NCBI GenBank assembly: GCA_964247055.1 | Contig: OZ176056.1 | Span: 8,990,001-9,054,000 of the forward strand | Direction: 5' to 3' | Length of the DNA: 64,000 nucleotides | Source of the DNA: Paragordius varius | Lineage: Eukaryota; Nematomorpha | Shown here: positions 36,401-51,100 of the stretch, piece after piece | Layout: each line of letters begins with the position of its first letter | How positions within the stretch are numbered: position 1 is the stretch's first letter | The notes under the pieces: generated by a model | Database searches by the model: none | What the model was told of the DNA's origin: nothing | The model's input: only the letters and a program-made list of their open reading frames with translations | Translations under genes and position numbers: made by a program

Positions 36401-39400
36401 TAGATTACTATAAATAATGTTTTATTATCCATATATTTTTCAACATCCTATACATATGATAGATACTCCTTACTCAGCAGCTATCGTCAAAGAAACGCTT
36501 GACTAATATTTTTGCCATTTAAGAAGGAATACTAAAAATCCTTATCGAATTTTTACAGTCTCATACCTTGGGCAGAAAAACAATCAAAAAATTATTTTTG
36601 TGGACTTTGTTTTTTTTTTGAAAAAGGTGGCATTTTGTGGGAGCGGGTAAAAAGAGGGACTAAGTTAAAAAAGCGAGACGACTATGTTTGGCGCAATCGA
36701 AAATAACTAAATAAAAATCATATTTGAAATTGAATGGTCCAACACGTTCTCCGGAAAATTGTCTCAAAGACACGATTTTTGTGGACGTCTGTTTTCAAAA
36801 ACACACCCATTTTTCACACGGGGTAGGCCCGAACTGGGGGCCTATTTCAAAAACACGGGCGAAGCTATTGACGGGGCATTCATTCAAGATTATATTTTTT
36901 CGATGTTTGTATTTGAATGTGTCTACCGGTTTTCCTGTAGCAGATCACAAAGCCAGCATTTTCCATTTTTATAATTATAGATTACTATAAATAATGTTTT
37001 ATTATCCATATATTTTTCAACATCCTATACATATGATAGATACTCCTTACTCAGCAGCTATCATCAAAGAAACGCTTGACTAAAGTTTTTGCCTTTTAAG
37101 AGGGAATACTAAAAATCCTTATCGAATTTTTACAGTCTCATACCTTGGGCAGAAAAACAATCAAAAAATTATTTTTGTGGACTTTGTTTTTTTTGAAAAA
37201 GGTGGCATTTTACGGGGGGAGCGGGTAAAAAGAGGCTCTAAATCAAAAAAGTGAGTCGACTATGTTCAGCGCGATCGAAAATAAGAAAATTATATTTGAA
37301 ATTGGATGGTCCAACACGTTCTCCGGAAAATTGTCTCAAAGACACGATTTTTGTGGACTTCTGTTTTCAAAAAAAACCGTTTTTCACACGGAGTGAGCCC
37401 GAACTAGGGGCCTATTTCAAAAAACGGGCGAAGCTATTGTCGGGGCATTCATTCAAGATTATATTTTTTCGATGTTTGGATTTGAATGGGTCTACCGGTT
37501 TTCCTGTAGCAGACACAAAGCCAGCATTTTCCATTTTTATAAATTATAGATTACTATAAATAATGTTTTATTATCCATATATCTAACATCCTATACATAT
37601 GATAGATACTCCTGACTCAGCAGCTATCATCAAAGAAACGCTTGACTAAAATTTTTGCCTTTTAAGAGGGAATACTAAAAATCCTTATCGAATTTTTACA
37701 GTCTCATACCTTAGGCAGAAAAACAATCAAAAAATTATTTTTGTGGACTTTGTTTTTTTTTGAAAAAGGTGGCATTTTACGGGGGGAGCGGGTAAAAAGA
37801 GGGACTAAGTTAAAAAAGCTAGACGACTATGTTCGGCGCAATCGAAAATAACTAAATAAAAATCATATTTGAAATTGAATGGTCCAACACGTTCACCGGA
37901 AAATTCTCTCAAAGACACGATGTTTGTGGACGTCTGTTTTCAAAAAAAACCCATTTTCCACATGGAGTGGGCCCGAACTGGGGGTCTATTTCAAATAACG
38001 GGCGAAGCTATTGTCGAGGCATTCATTCAAGATTATATTTTTCGAATGTTTGGATTTTAATGGGTCTACCGGTTTTCCTGTAGCAGATCACAAAGCCAGC
38101 ATTTTCCATTTTTATAAATATATAGATTACTATAAATAATGTTTTATTATCCATATATCTTTTAACATCCTATACATATGATAGATACTCCTTACTCAGC
38201 AGCTATCATCAAAGAAACGGTGTACTAAAATTTTTACCTTTTAACAGGGAATACGTGGAATCCATATTGAATTTTTACGGTCTCATACCTTAGGCAGAAA
38301 AACAATCAAAAAATTATTTTTGTGGACTTTGTTTTTTTTTGAAAAAGGTGGCATTTTACGGGGGGAGCGGGTAAAAAGAGGGACTAAGTTAAAAAAGCTA
38401 GACGACTATGTTCGGCGCAATCGAAAATAACTAAATAAAAATCATATTTGAAATTGAATGGTCCAACACGTTCACCGGAAAATTCTCTCAAAGACACGAT
38501 GTTTGTGGACGTCTGTTTTCAAAAAAACCCATTTTTCACACGGGGTGGGCCCGAACTGGGGGCCTATTTCAAAAAACGGGCGAGCTATTGTCTGGAAATT
38601 CATTCAAGATTATATTTTTTCGATGTTTGGATTTGAATGGGTCTACCGGTTTTCCTGTAGCAGATCACAAAGCCAGAATTTTCCATTTTTATAAATATAT
38701 AGATTTCTATAAATAATGTTGTATTATCCATATATCTTTTAACATCCTATCCATATGATAGATACTCCTTACTCAGCAGCTATCATCAAAGAAACGGTGG
38801 ACTAAAATTTTTGCCTTTTAACAGGGAATACGTGGAATCCATATTGAGTTTTTACGGTCTCATACCTTAGGCAAAAAATCGATTAAAAAAATATTTTTGT
38901 GGACTTTGTTTTTTTTGAAAAAGGTGGCATTTTACGGGGGGAACGGGTAAAAAGAGGCCCTAAATCAAAAAAGTGAGTCGACTATGAGCGCGATCGAAAA
39001 TAAGCAAAAATTATATTTGAAATTGGATGGTCCAACACGTTCTCCGGAAAATTCTCTCAAAGATACGATGTTTGTGGACGTCTGTTTTCAAAAAAACCCA
39101 TTTTTCACACGGGGTGGGCCCGAACTGGGGGCCTATTTCAAAAACACGGGCGAAGCTATTGACGGGGCATTCATTCAAGATTATATTTTTTCGATGTTTG
39201 GATTTGAATGGGTCTACCGGTTTTCCTGTAGCAGATCACAAAGCCAGCATTTTCCATTTTTATAAATATATAGATTTCTATAAATAATGTTTTATTATCC
39301 ATATATCTTATAACATCCTATCCATATGATAGATACTCCTTACTCAGCAGCTATCATCAAAGAAACGGTGGACTAAAATTTTTGCCTTTTAACAGAGAAT

Positions 39401-42400
39401 ACGTGGAATCCATATTAAATTTTTACGGTCTCATACCTTAGGCAAAAAATCGATTAAAAAAATATTTTTGTAGACTTTGTTTTTTTGAAAAAGGTGGCAT
39501 TTTACGGGGGGAGCGGGTAAAAAGAGGCCCCAAATCAAAAAAGTGAGTCGACTATGTTCAGCGCGATCGAAAATAAGCAAAAATTATATTTGAAATTGGA
39601 TGGTTCAACACGTTCTCCGGAAAATTCTCTCAAAGACACGATGTTTGTGGACGTCTGTTTTCAAAAAAACCCATTTTTCACACGGGGTGGGCCCGAACTG
39701 GGGGCCTATTTCAAAAAACGGGCGAGCTATTGTCTGGGCATTTATTCAAGATTATATTTTTTCGATGTTTGGATTTGAATGGGTCTACCGGTTTTCCTGT
39801 AGCAGATCACAAAGCCAGCATTTTCCATTTTTATAAATATATAGATTTCTATAAATAATGTTGTATTATCCATATATCTTTTAACATCCTATCCATATGA
39901 TAGATACTCCTTACTCAGCAGCTATCATCAAAGAAACGGTGGACTAAAATTTTTGCCTTTTAACAGAGAATACGTGGAATCCATATTGAATTTTTCCGGT
40001 CTCATACCTTAGGCAAAAAATCGATTAAAAAAATATTTTTGTGGACTTTGTTTTTTTTGAAAAAGGTGGCATTTTACGGGGGGAGCGCGTAAAAAGAGGC
40101 CCTAAATCAAAAAAGTGAGTCGACTAGGTTCAGCGCGATCGAAAATAAGCAAAAATTATATTTGAAATTGGATGGTCCAACACGTTCTCCGGAAAATTGT
40201 CTCAAAGACACGATTTTTGTGGACGTCTGTTTTCAAAAAAAACCCATTTTTTACACGGGGTGGGCCCGAACTGGGGGCCTATTTCAAAAAACGGGCGAAG
40301 CTATTGTCGGGGCATTCATTCAAGATTATATTTTTTCGATGTTTGTATTTGAATGGGTCTACCGGTTTTCCTGTAGCAGATCACAAAGCCAGCATTTTCC
40401 ATTTTTATAAATATATAGATTTCTATAAATAATGTTTTATTATCCATATATCTTTTAACATCCTATACATATGATAGATACTCCTTACTCAGCAGCTATC
40501 GTCAAAGAAACGCTTGACTAAAATTTTTGCCTTTTAAGAAGGAATACTAAAAATCCTTATCGAATTTTTACAGTCTCATACCTTGGGCAGAAAAACAATC
40601 AAAAAATTATTTTTGTGGACTTGATTTTTTTTGAAAAAGGTGGCATTTTACGGGGTAAGCGGGTAAAAAGAGGCCCTAAATCAAAAAAGTGAGTCGACTA
40701 TGTTTAGCGCCATCGAAATTAAGAAAATTATATTAGAAATTGGATGGTCCAACACGTTCTCCGGAAAATTGTCTCAAACGATTTTTATGGACGTCTGTTT
40801 TCATAAAAAACCCATTTTTCACATGGGGTGGGCCCGAACTGGGGGCCTATTCAAAAAACGGGCGAAGCTATTGTCGGGGCATTCATTCAAGATTATATTT
40901 TTTCGATGTTTGTATTTGAATGGGTCTACCGGTTTTCCTGTAGCAGATCACAAAGCCAGCATTTTCCATTTTTATAAATATAGATTACTATAAATAATGT
41001 TTTATTATCCATATATCTTTCAACATCCTATACATATGATAGATACTCCTTACTCAGCAGCTATCGTCAAAGAAACGCTTGACTAAAATTTTTGCCTTTT
41101 AAGAGGGAATACTAAAAATCCTTATCGAATTTTTAGAGTCTCATACCTTGGGCAGAAAAACAATCAAAAAATTATTTTTGTGGACTTTTTTTTTTGAAAA
41201 AGGTGTCATTTTACGGGGGGAGCGTGTAAAAAGAGGGACTAAGTTCAAAAAACGATACGACTATGTTCAGCGCGACCGAAAATAAGCAAAAATTATATTT
41301 GAAATTGGATGGTCCAACACGTTCTCCGGAAAATTGTCTAAAAGACACGATTTTTGTGGACGTCTTTTTTCAAAAAAACCCATTTTTCACACGGGGTGGG
41401 CCCGAACTGGGGGCCTATTTCAAATAACGGGTGAAGCTATTGTCGGGGCATCTATTCAAGATTATATTTTTTCGATGTTTGGATTCGAATGGGTCTACCG
41501 GTTTTCCTGTAGCAGATCACAAAGCCAGCATTTTCCATTTTTATAAATATATAGATTACTATAAATAATGTTTTATTATCCATATATCTTTTAACATCCT
41601 ATACATATGATAGATACTCCTTATCAGCAGCTATCATCAAAGAAACGGTGGACTAAAATTTTTGCCTTTTAACAGGGAATACGTGGAATCCACATTGAAT
41701 TTTTACGGTCTCATACCTTAGGCAAAAAATCGATTAAAAAAATATTTTTGTGGACTTTGTTTTTTTTGAAAAAGGTGGCATTTTACGGGGGGAGCGGGTA
41801 AAAAGAGAGACTAATTTTAAAAAGCGAGACGACTATGTTCGGCGCAATCGAAAATAACTAAATAAAAATTATATTAGAAATTGGATGGTCCAACACGTTC
41901 TCCGGAAAATTGTCTCAAAGACACGATTTTTGTGGACGTCTGTTTTCAAAAACACACCCATTTTTCACACGGGGTGGGCCCGAACTGGGGGCCTATTTCA
42001 AAAAAACGGGCGAAGCTATTGACGGGGCATTCATTCAAGATTATATTTTTTCGATGTTTGTATTTGAATGGGTCTACCGGTCCTGTAGCAGATCACAAAG
42101 CCAGCATTTTCCATTTTTATAAATATAGATTACTATAAATAATGTTTTATTATCCATATATCTTTTAACATCCTATACATATGATAGATACTCCTTATCA
42201 GCAGCTATCATCAAAGAAACGGTGGACTAAAATTTTTGCCTTTTAACAGGGAATATGTGGAATCCATATTGAATTTTTACGGTCTCATAGCTTAGGCAAA
42301 AAATCGATCAAAAAAATATTTTTGTGGACTTTGTTTTTTTGAAAAAGGTGGCATTTTACGGGGGGAGCGGGTAAAAAGAGGGACTAAGTTAAAAACGCGA

Positions 42401-43020
42401 GACGACTATGTTCGGCGCAATCGATAATAACTAAATAAAAATCATATTTGAAATTGAATGGTCCAACACGTTCTCCGGAAAATTCTCTCAAAGACACGAT
42501 TTTTGTGGACGTCTGTTTTCAAAAACACACCCATTTTTCACACGGGGTAGGCCCGAACTGGGGGCCTATTTCAAAAACACGGGCGAAGCTATTGACGGGG
42601 CATTCATTCAAGATTATATTTTTTCGATGTTTGTATTTGAATGTGTCTACCGGTTTTCCTGTAGCAGATCACAAAGCCAGCATTTTCCATTTTTATAATT
42701 ATAGATTACTATAAATAATGTTTTATTATCCATATATTTTTCAACATCCTATACATATGATAGATACTCCTTACTCAGCAGCTATCATCAAAGAAACGCT
42801 TGACTAAAATTTTTGCCTTTTAAGAGGGAATACTAAAAATCCTTATCGAATTTTTACAGTCTCATACCTTAGGCAGAAAAACAATCAAAAAATTATTTTT
42901 GTGGACTTAGTTTTTTTTTGAAAAAGGTGGCATTTTACGGGGGGAGCGGGTAAAAAGAGGGACTAAGTTAAAAAAGCGAGACGACTATGTTCGGCGCAAT
43001 CGAAAATAACTAAATAAAAA
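35550..43020 (+). repeat. Thirteen-monomer higher-order repeat, copy 1 (about 7450 bp)
   Basis: Landmarks at 35577, 37251, 37869, 38448, 38984, 39554 and 40162 recur 7450-7451 bp later. Rare markers such as AATTCTCTCAAAGACACGATG and TCTGGAAATTCATTC move with them. Confidence 0.85.
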
Positions 43021-46000
43021 TCATATTTGAAATTGAATGGTCCAACACGTTCTCCGGAAAATTCTCTCAAAGACACGATTTTTGTATACTTCTGTTTTCA
43101 AAAAAAACCCCATTTTTCACATGGGGTGGGCCCGAACTGGGGGCCTATATCAAAAAACGGGCGAAGCTATTGTCGAGGCATTCATTCAATATTATATTTT
43201 TTCGATGTTTGGATTTGAATGGGTCTACCGGTTTTATTGTAGCAGATCACAAAGCCAGCGTTTTCCATTTTTATAAATATATGGATTACTATAAATAATG
43301 TTTTGTTATCCATATATATTTTAACATCCTATACATATGATAGATACTCCTTACTCAGCAGCTATCATCAAAGAAACGCTTGACTAAAGTTTTTGCCTTT
43401 TAAGAGGGAATACTAAAAATCCTTATCGAATTTTTACAGTCTCATACCTTGGGCAGAAAAACAATCAAAAAATTATTTTTGTGGACTTTGTTTTTTTGAA
43501 AAAGGTGGCATTTTACGGGGGGAGCGGGTAAAAAGAGGGACTAAGATAAAAACGTGAGTCGACTATGTTCAGCACGATCGAAAATAAGAAAATTATATTA
43601 GAAATTGGATGGTCCAACACGTTCTCCGGAAAATTGTCTCAAAGACACGATTTTTGTGGACGTCTGTTTTCAAAAACACACCCATTTTTCACACGGGGTG
43701 GGCCCGAACTGGGGGCCTATTTCAAAAAAACGGGCGAAGCTATTGACGGGGCATTCATTCAAGATTATATTTTTTCGATGTTTGTATTTGAATGGGTCTA
43801 CCGGTCCTGTAGCAGATCACAAAGCCAGCATTTTCCATTTTTATAAATATAGATTACTATAAATAATGTTTTATTATCCATATATCTTTTAACATCCTAT
43901 ACATATGATAGATACTCCTTATCAGCAGCTATCATCAAAGAAACGGTGGACTAAAATTTTTGCCTTTTAAGAGGGAATACGTGGAATCCACATTGAATTT
44001 TTACGGTCTCATACCTTAGGCAAAAAATCGATTAAAAAAATATTTTTGTGGACTTTGTTTTTTTTTGAAAAAGGTGGCATTTTACGGGGGGAGCGGGTAA
44101 AAAGAGGGACTAAGTTAAAAACGCGAGACGACTATGTTCGGCGCAATCGATAATAACTAAATAAAAATCATATTTGAAATTGAATGGTCCAACACGTTCT
44201 CCGGAAAATTCTCTCAAAGACACGATTTTTGTGGACGTCTGTTTTCAAAAACACACCCATTTTTCACACGGGGTAGGCCCGAACTGGGGGCCTATTTCAA
44301 AAACACGGGCGAAGCTATTGACGGGGCATTCATTCAAGATTATATTTTTTCGATGTTTGTATTTGAATGTGTCTACCGGTTTTCCTGTAGCAGATCACAA
44401 AGCCAGCATTTTCCATTTTTATAATTATAGATTACTATAAATAATGTTTTATTATCCATATATTTTTCAACATCCTATACATATGATAGATACTCCTTAC
44501 TCAGCAGCTATCATCAAAGAAACGCTTGACTAAAGTTTTTGCCTTTTAAGAGGGAATACTAAAAATCCTTATCGAATTTTTACAGTCTCATACCTTGGGC
44601 AGAAAAACAATCAAAAAATTATTTTTGTGGACTTTGTTTTTTTTGAAAAAGGTGGCATTTTACGGGGGGAGCGGGTAAAAAGAGGCTCTAAATCAAAAAA
44701 GTGAGTCGACTATGTTCAGCGCGATCGAAAATAAGAAAATTATATTTGAAATTGGATGGTCCAACACGTTCTCCGGAAAATTGTCTCAAAGACACGATTT
44801 TTGTGGACTTCTGTTTTCAAAAAAAACCGTTTTTCACACGGAGTGAGCCCGAACTAGGGGCCTATTTCAAAAAACGGGCGAAGCTATTGTCGGGGCATTC
44901 ATTCAAGATTATATTTTTTCGATGTTTGGATTTGAATGGGTCTACCGGTTTTCCTGTAGCAGACACAAAGCCAGCATTTTCCATTTTTATAAATTATAGA
45001 TTACTATAAATAATGTTTTATTATCCATATATCTAACATCCTATACATATGATAGATACTCCTGACTCAGCAGCTATCATCAAAGAAACGCTTGACTAAA
45101 ATTTTTGCCTTTTAAGAGGGAATACTAAAAATCCTTATCGAATTTTTACAGTCTCATACCTTAGGCAGAAAAACAATCAAAAAATTATTTTTGTGGACTT
45201 TGTTTTTTTTTGAAAAAGGTGGCATTTTACGGGGGGAGCGGGTAAAAAGAGGGACTAAGTTAAAAAAGCTAGACGACTATGTTCGGCGCAATCGAAAATA
45301 ACTAAATAAAAATCATATTTGAAATTGAATGGTCCAACACGTTCACCGGAAAATTCTCTCAAAGACACGATGTTTGTGGACGTCTGTTTTCAAAAAAAAC
45401 CCATTTTCCACATGGAGTGGGCCCGAACTGGGGGTCTATTTCAAATAACGGGCGAAGCTATTGTCGAGGCATTCATTCAAGATTATATTTTTCGAATGTT
45501 TGGATTTTAATGGGTCTACCGGTTTTCCTGTAGCAGATCACAAAGCCAGCATTTTCCATTTTTATAAATATATAGATTACTATAAATAATGTTTTATTAT
45601 CTATATATCTTTTAACATCCTATACATATGATAGATATTCCTTACTCAGCAGCTATCATCAAAGAAACGGTGTACTAAAATTTTTACCTTTTAACAGGGA
45701 ATACGTGGAATCCATATTGAATTTTTACGGTCTCATACCTTAGGCAGAAAAACAATCAAAAAATTATTTTTGTGGACTTTGTTTTTTTTTGAAAAAGGTG
45801 GCATTTTACGGGGGGAGCGGGTAAAAAGAGGGACTAAGTTAAAAAAGCTAGACGACTATGTTCGGCGCAATCGAAAATAACTAAATAAAAATCATATTTG
45901 AAATTGAATGGTCCAACACGTTCACCGGAAAATTCTCTCAAAGACACGATGTTTGTGGACGTCTGTTTTCAAAAAAACCCATTTTTCACACGGGGTGGGC

Positions 46001-49000
46001 CCGAACTGGGGGCCTATTTCAAAAAACGGGCGAGCTATTGTCTGGAAATTCATTCAAGATTATATTTTTTCGATGTTTGGATTTGAATGGGTCTACCGGT
46101 TTTCCTGTAGCAGATCACAAAGCCAGAATTTTCCATTTTTATAAATATATAGATTTCTATAAATAATGTTGTATTATCCATATATCTTTTAACATCCTAT
46201 CCATATGATAGATACTCCTTACTCAGCAGCTATCATCAAAGAAACGGTGGACTAAAATTTTTGCCTTTTAACAGGGAATACGTGGAATCCATATTGAATT
46301 TTTACGGTCTCATACCTTAGGCAAAAAATCGATTAAAAAAATATTTTTGTGGACTTTGTTTTTTTTTGAAAAAGGTGGCATTTTACATGGGGAACGGGTA
46401 AAAAGAGGCCCTAAATCAAAAAAGTGAGTCGACTATGAGCGCGATCGAAAATAAGCAAAAATTATATTTGAAATTGGATGGTCCAACACGTTCTCCGGAA
46501 AATTCTCTCAAAGATACGATGTTTGTGGACGTCTGTTTTCAAAAAAACCCATTTTTCACACGGGGTGGGCCCGAACTGGGGGCCTATTTCAAAAACACGG
46601 GCGAAGCTATTGACGGGGCATTCATTCAAGATTATATTTTTTCGATGTTTGGATTTGAATGGGTCTACCGGTTTTCCTGTAGCAGATCACAAAGCCAGCA
46701 TTTTCCATTTTTATAAATATATAGATTTCTATAAATAATGTTTTATTATCCATATATCTTTTAACATCCTATCCATATGATAGATACTCCTTACTCAGCA
46801 GCTATCATCAAAGAAACGGTGGACTAAAATTTTTGCCTTTTAACAGAGAATACGTGGAATCCATATTAAATTTTTACGGTCTCATACCTTAGGCAAAAAA
46901 TCGATTAAAAAAATATTTTTGTAGACTTTGTTTTTTTGAAAAAGGTGGCATTTTACGGGGGGAGCGGGTAAAAAGAGGCCCCAAATCAAAAAAGTGAGTC
47001 GACTATGTTCAGCGCGATCGAAAATAAGCAAAAATTATATTTGAAATTGGATGGTCCAACACGTTCTCCGGAAAATTCTCTCAAAGACACGATGTTTGTG
47101 GACGTCTGTTTTCAAAAAAACCCATTTTTCACACGGGGTGGGCCCGAACTGGGGGCCTATTTCAAAAAACGGGCGAGCTATTGTCTGGGCATTTATTCAA
47201 GATTATATTTTTTCGATGTTTGGATTTGAATGGGTCTACCGGTTTTCCTGTAGCAGATCACAAAGCCAGCATTTTCCATTTTTATAAATATATAGATTTC
47301 TATAAATAATGTTGTATTATCCATATATCTTTTAACATCCTATCCATATGATAGATACTCCTTACTCAGCAGCTATCATCAAAGAAACGGTGGACTAAAA
47401 TTTTTGCCTTTTAACAGAGAATACGTGGAATCCATATTGAATTTTTCCGGTCTCATACCTTAGGCAAAAAATCGATTAAAAAAATATTTTTGTGGACTTT
47501 GTTTTTTTTGAAAAAGGTGGCATTTTACGGGGGGAGCGCGTAAAAAGAGGCCCTAAATCAAAAAAGTGAGTCGACTAGGTTCAGCGCGATCGAAAATAAG
47601 CAAAAATTATATTTGAAATTGGATGGTCCAACACGTTCTCCGGAAAATTGTCTCAAAGACACGATTTTTGTGGACGTCTGTTTTCAAAAAAAACCCATTT
47701 TTTACACGGGGTGGGCCCGAACTGGGGGCCTATTTCAAAAAACGGGCGAAGCTATTGTCGGGGCATTTATTCAAGATTATATATTTTCGATGTTTGGATT
47801 TGAATGGGTCTACCGGTTTTCCTGTAGCAGATCACAAAGCCAGCATTTTCCATTTTTATAAATATATAGATTTCTATAAATAATGTTGTATTATCCATAT
47901 ATCTTTTAACATCCTATCCATATGATAGATACTCCTTACTCAGCAGCTATCATCAAAGAAACACTGGACTAAAATTTTTGCCTTTTAAGAAGGAATACTA
48001 AAAATCCTTATCGAATTTTTACAGTCTCATACCTTGGGCAGAAAAACAATCATAAAATTATTTTTGTGGACTTGATTTTTTTTGAAAAAGGTGGCATTTT
48101 ACGGGGTAAGCGGGTAAAAAGAGGCCCTAAATCAAAAAAGTGAGTCGACTATGTTTAGCGCCATCGAAATTAAGAAAATTATATTAGAAATTGGATGGTC
48201 CAACACGTTCTCCGGAAAATTGTCTCAAACGATTTTTATGGACGTCTGTTTTCAAAAAAACCCATTTTTCACACAGGGTGGGCCGGAACTGGGGGCCTAT
48301 TTTAAAAAACGGGCGAAGCTTTTGTCGGGGCATTCATTCAAGATTATATTTTTTCGATATTTGGATTTGAATGGGTCTACCATTTTTCCTGTAGCAGATC
48401 ACAAAGCCAGCATTTTCCATTTTTATAAATATATAGATTTCTATAAATAATGTTTTATTATCCATATATCTTTTAACATCCTATACATATGATAGATACT
48501 CCTTACTCAGCAGCTATCATCAAAGAAACGGTGGACTAAAATTTTTGCCTTTTAACAGGGAATACGTGGAATCCCATTGAATTTTTACGGTCTCATACCT
48601 TAGGCAAAAAATCGATTAAAACAATATTTTTGTGGACTTTGTTTTTTTTGAAAAAGGTGGCATTTTACGGGGGGAGCGGGTAAAAAGAGAGACTAAGTTA
48701 AAAAAAGCGAGACGACTATGTTCGGCGCAATCGAAAATAACTAAATAAAAATCATATTTGAAATTGAATGGTCCAACACGTTCTCCGGAAAATTGTCTCA
48801 AAGACACGATTTTTGTGGACGTCTGTTTTCAAAAACACACCCATTTTTCACACGGGGTAGGCCCGAACTGGGGGCCTATTTCAAAAAACGGGCGAAGCTA
48901 TTGTCGGGGCATTCATTCAAGATTATATTTTTTCGATGTTTGTATTTGAATGGGTCTACCGGTTTTCCTGTAGCAGATCACAAAGCCAGCATTTTCCATT

Positions 49001-51100
49001 TTTATAAATATATAGATTTCTATAAATAATGTTTTATTATCCATATATCTTTTAACATCCTATACATATGATAGATACTCCTTACTCAGCAGCTATCGTC
49101 AAAGAAACGCTTGACTAAAATTTTTGCCTTTTAAGAAGGAATACTAAAAATCCTTATCGAATTTTTACAGTCTCATACCTTGGGCAGAAAAACAATCAAA
49201 AAATTATTTTTGTGGACTTGATTTTTTTTGAAAAAGGTGGCATTTTACGGGGTAAGCGGGTAAAAAGAGGCCCTAAATCAAAAAAGTGAGTCGACTATGT
49301 TTAGCGCCATCGAAATTAAGAAAATTATATTAGAAATTGGATGGTCCAACACGTTCTCCGGAAAATTGTCTCAAACGATTTTTATGGACGTCTGTTTTCA
49401 TAAAAAACCCATTTTTCACATGGGGTGGGCCCGAACTGGGGGCCTATTCAAAAAACGGGCGAAGCTATTGTCGGGGCATTCATTCAAGATTATATTTTTT
49501 CGATGTTTGTATTTGAATGGGTCTACCGGTTTTCCTGTAGCAGATCACAAAGCCAGCATTTTCCATTTTTATAAATATAGATTACTATAAATAATGTTTT
49601 ATTATCCATATATCTTTCAACATCCTATACATATGATAGATACTCCTTACTCAGCAGCTATCGTCAAAGAAACGCTTGACTAAAATTTTTGCCTTTTAAG
49701 AGGGAATACTAAAAATCCTTATCGAATTTTTACAGTCTCATACCTTGGGCAGAAAAACAATCAAAAAATTATTTTTGTGGACTTTTTTTTTTTGAAAAAG
49801 GTGTCATTTTACGGGGGGAGCGTGTAAAAAGAGGGACTAAGTTCAAAAAACGATACGACTATGTTCAGCGCGACCGAAAATAAGCAAAAATTATATTTGA
49901 AATTGGATGGTCCAACACGTTCTCCGGAAAATTGTCTAAAAGACACGATTTTTGTGGACGTCTTTTTTCAAAAAAACCCATTTTTCACACGGGGTGGGCC
50001 CGAACTGGGGGCCTATTTCAAATAACGGGTGAAGCTATTGTCGGGGCATCTATTCAAGATTATATTTTTTCGATGTTTGGATTCGAATGGGTCTACCGGT
50101 TTTCCTGTAGCAGATCACAAAGCCAGCATTTTCCATTTTTATAAATATATAGATTACTATAAATAATGTTTTATTATCCATATATCTTTTAACATCCTAT
50201 ACATATGATAGATACTCCTTATCAGCAGCTATCATCAAAGAAACGGTGGACTAAAATTTTTGCCTTTTAACAGGGAATACGTGGAATCCACATTGAATTT
50301 TTACGGTCTCATACCTTAGGCAAAAAATCGATTAAAAAAATATTTTTGTGGACTTTGTTTTTTTTGAAAAAGGTGGCATTTTACGGGGGGAGCGGGTAAA
50401 AAGAGAGACTAATTTTAAAAAGCGAGACGACTATGTTCGGCGCAATCGAAAATAACTAAATAAAAATTATATTAGAAATTGGATGGTCCAACACGTTCTC
50501 CGGAAAATTGTCTCAAAGACACGATTTTTGTGGACGTCTGTTTTCAAAAACACACCCATTTTTCACACGGGGTGGGCCCGAACTGGGGGCCTATTTCAAA
50601 AAAACGGGCGAAGCTATTGACGGGGCATTCATTCAAGATTATATTTTTTCGATGTTTGTATTTGAATGGGTCTACCGGTCCTGTAGCAGATCACAAAGCC
50701 AGCATTTTCCATTTTTATAAATATAGATTACTATAAATAATGTTTTATTATCCATATATCTTTTAACATCCTATACATATGATAGATACTCCTTATCAGC
50801 AGCTATCATCAAAGAAACGGTGGACTAAAAATTTTGCCTTTTAAGAGGGAATACGTGGAATCCACATTGAATTTTTACGGTCTCATACCTTAGGCAAAAA
50901 ATCGATTAAAAAAATATTTTTGTGGACTTTGTTTTTTTTTGAAAAAGGTGGCATTTTACGGGGGGAGCGGGTAAAAAGAGGGACTAAGTTAAAAACGCGA
51001 GACGACTATGTTCGGCGCAATCGATAATAACTAAATAAAAATCATATTTGAAATTGAATGGTCCAACACGTTCTCCGGAAAATTCTCTCAAAGACACGAT
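43020..51100 (+). repeat. Thirteen-monomer higher-order repeat, copy 2, expanded by two monomers
   Basis: Matches copy 1 at offset 7450-7451 up to about 48240 and at offset 8597-8598 from about 49300 to 51100. About 1147 bp (two monomers) has therefore been added at about 48.2-49.4 kb. Confidence 0.82.
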
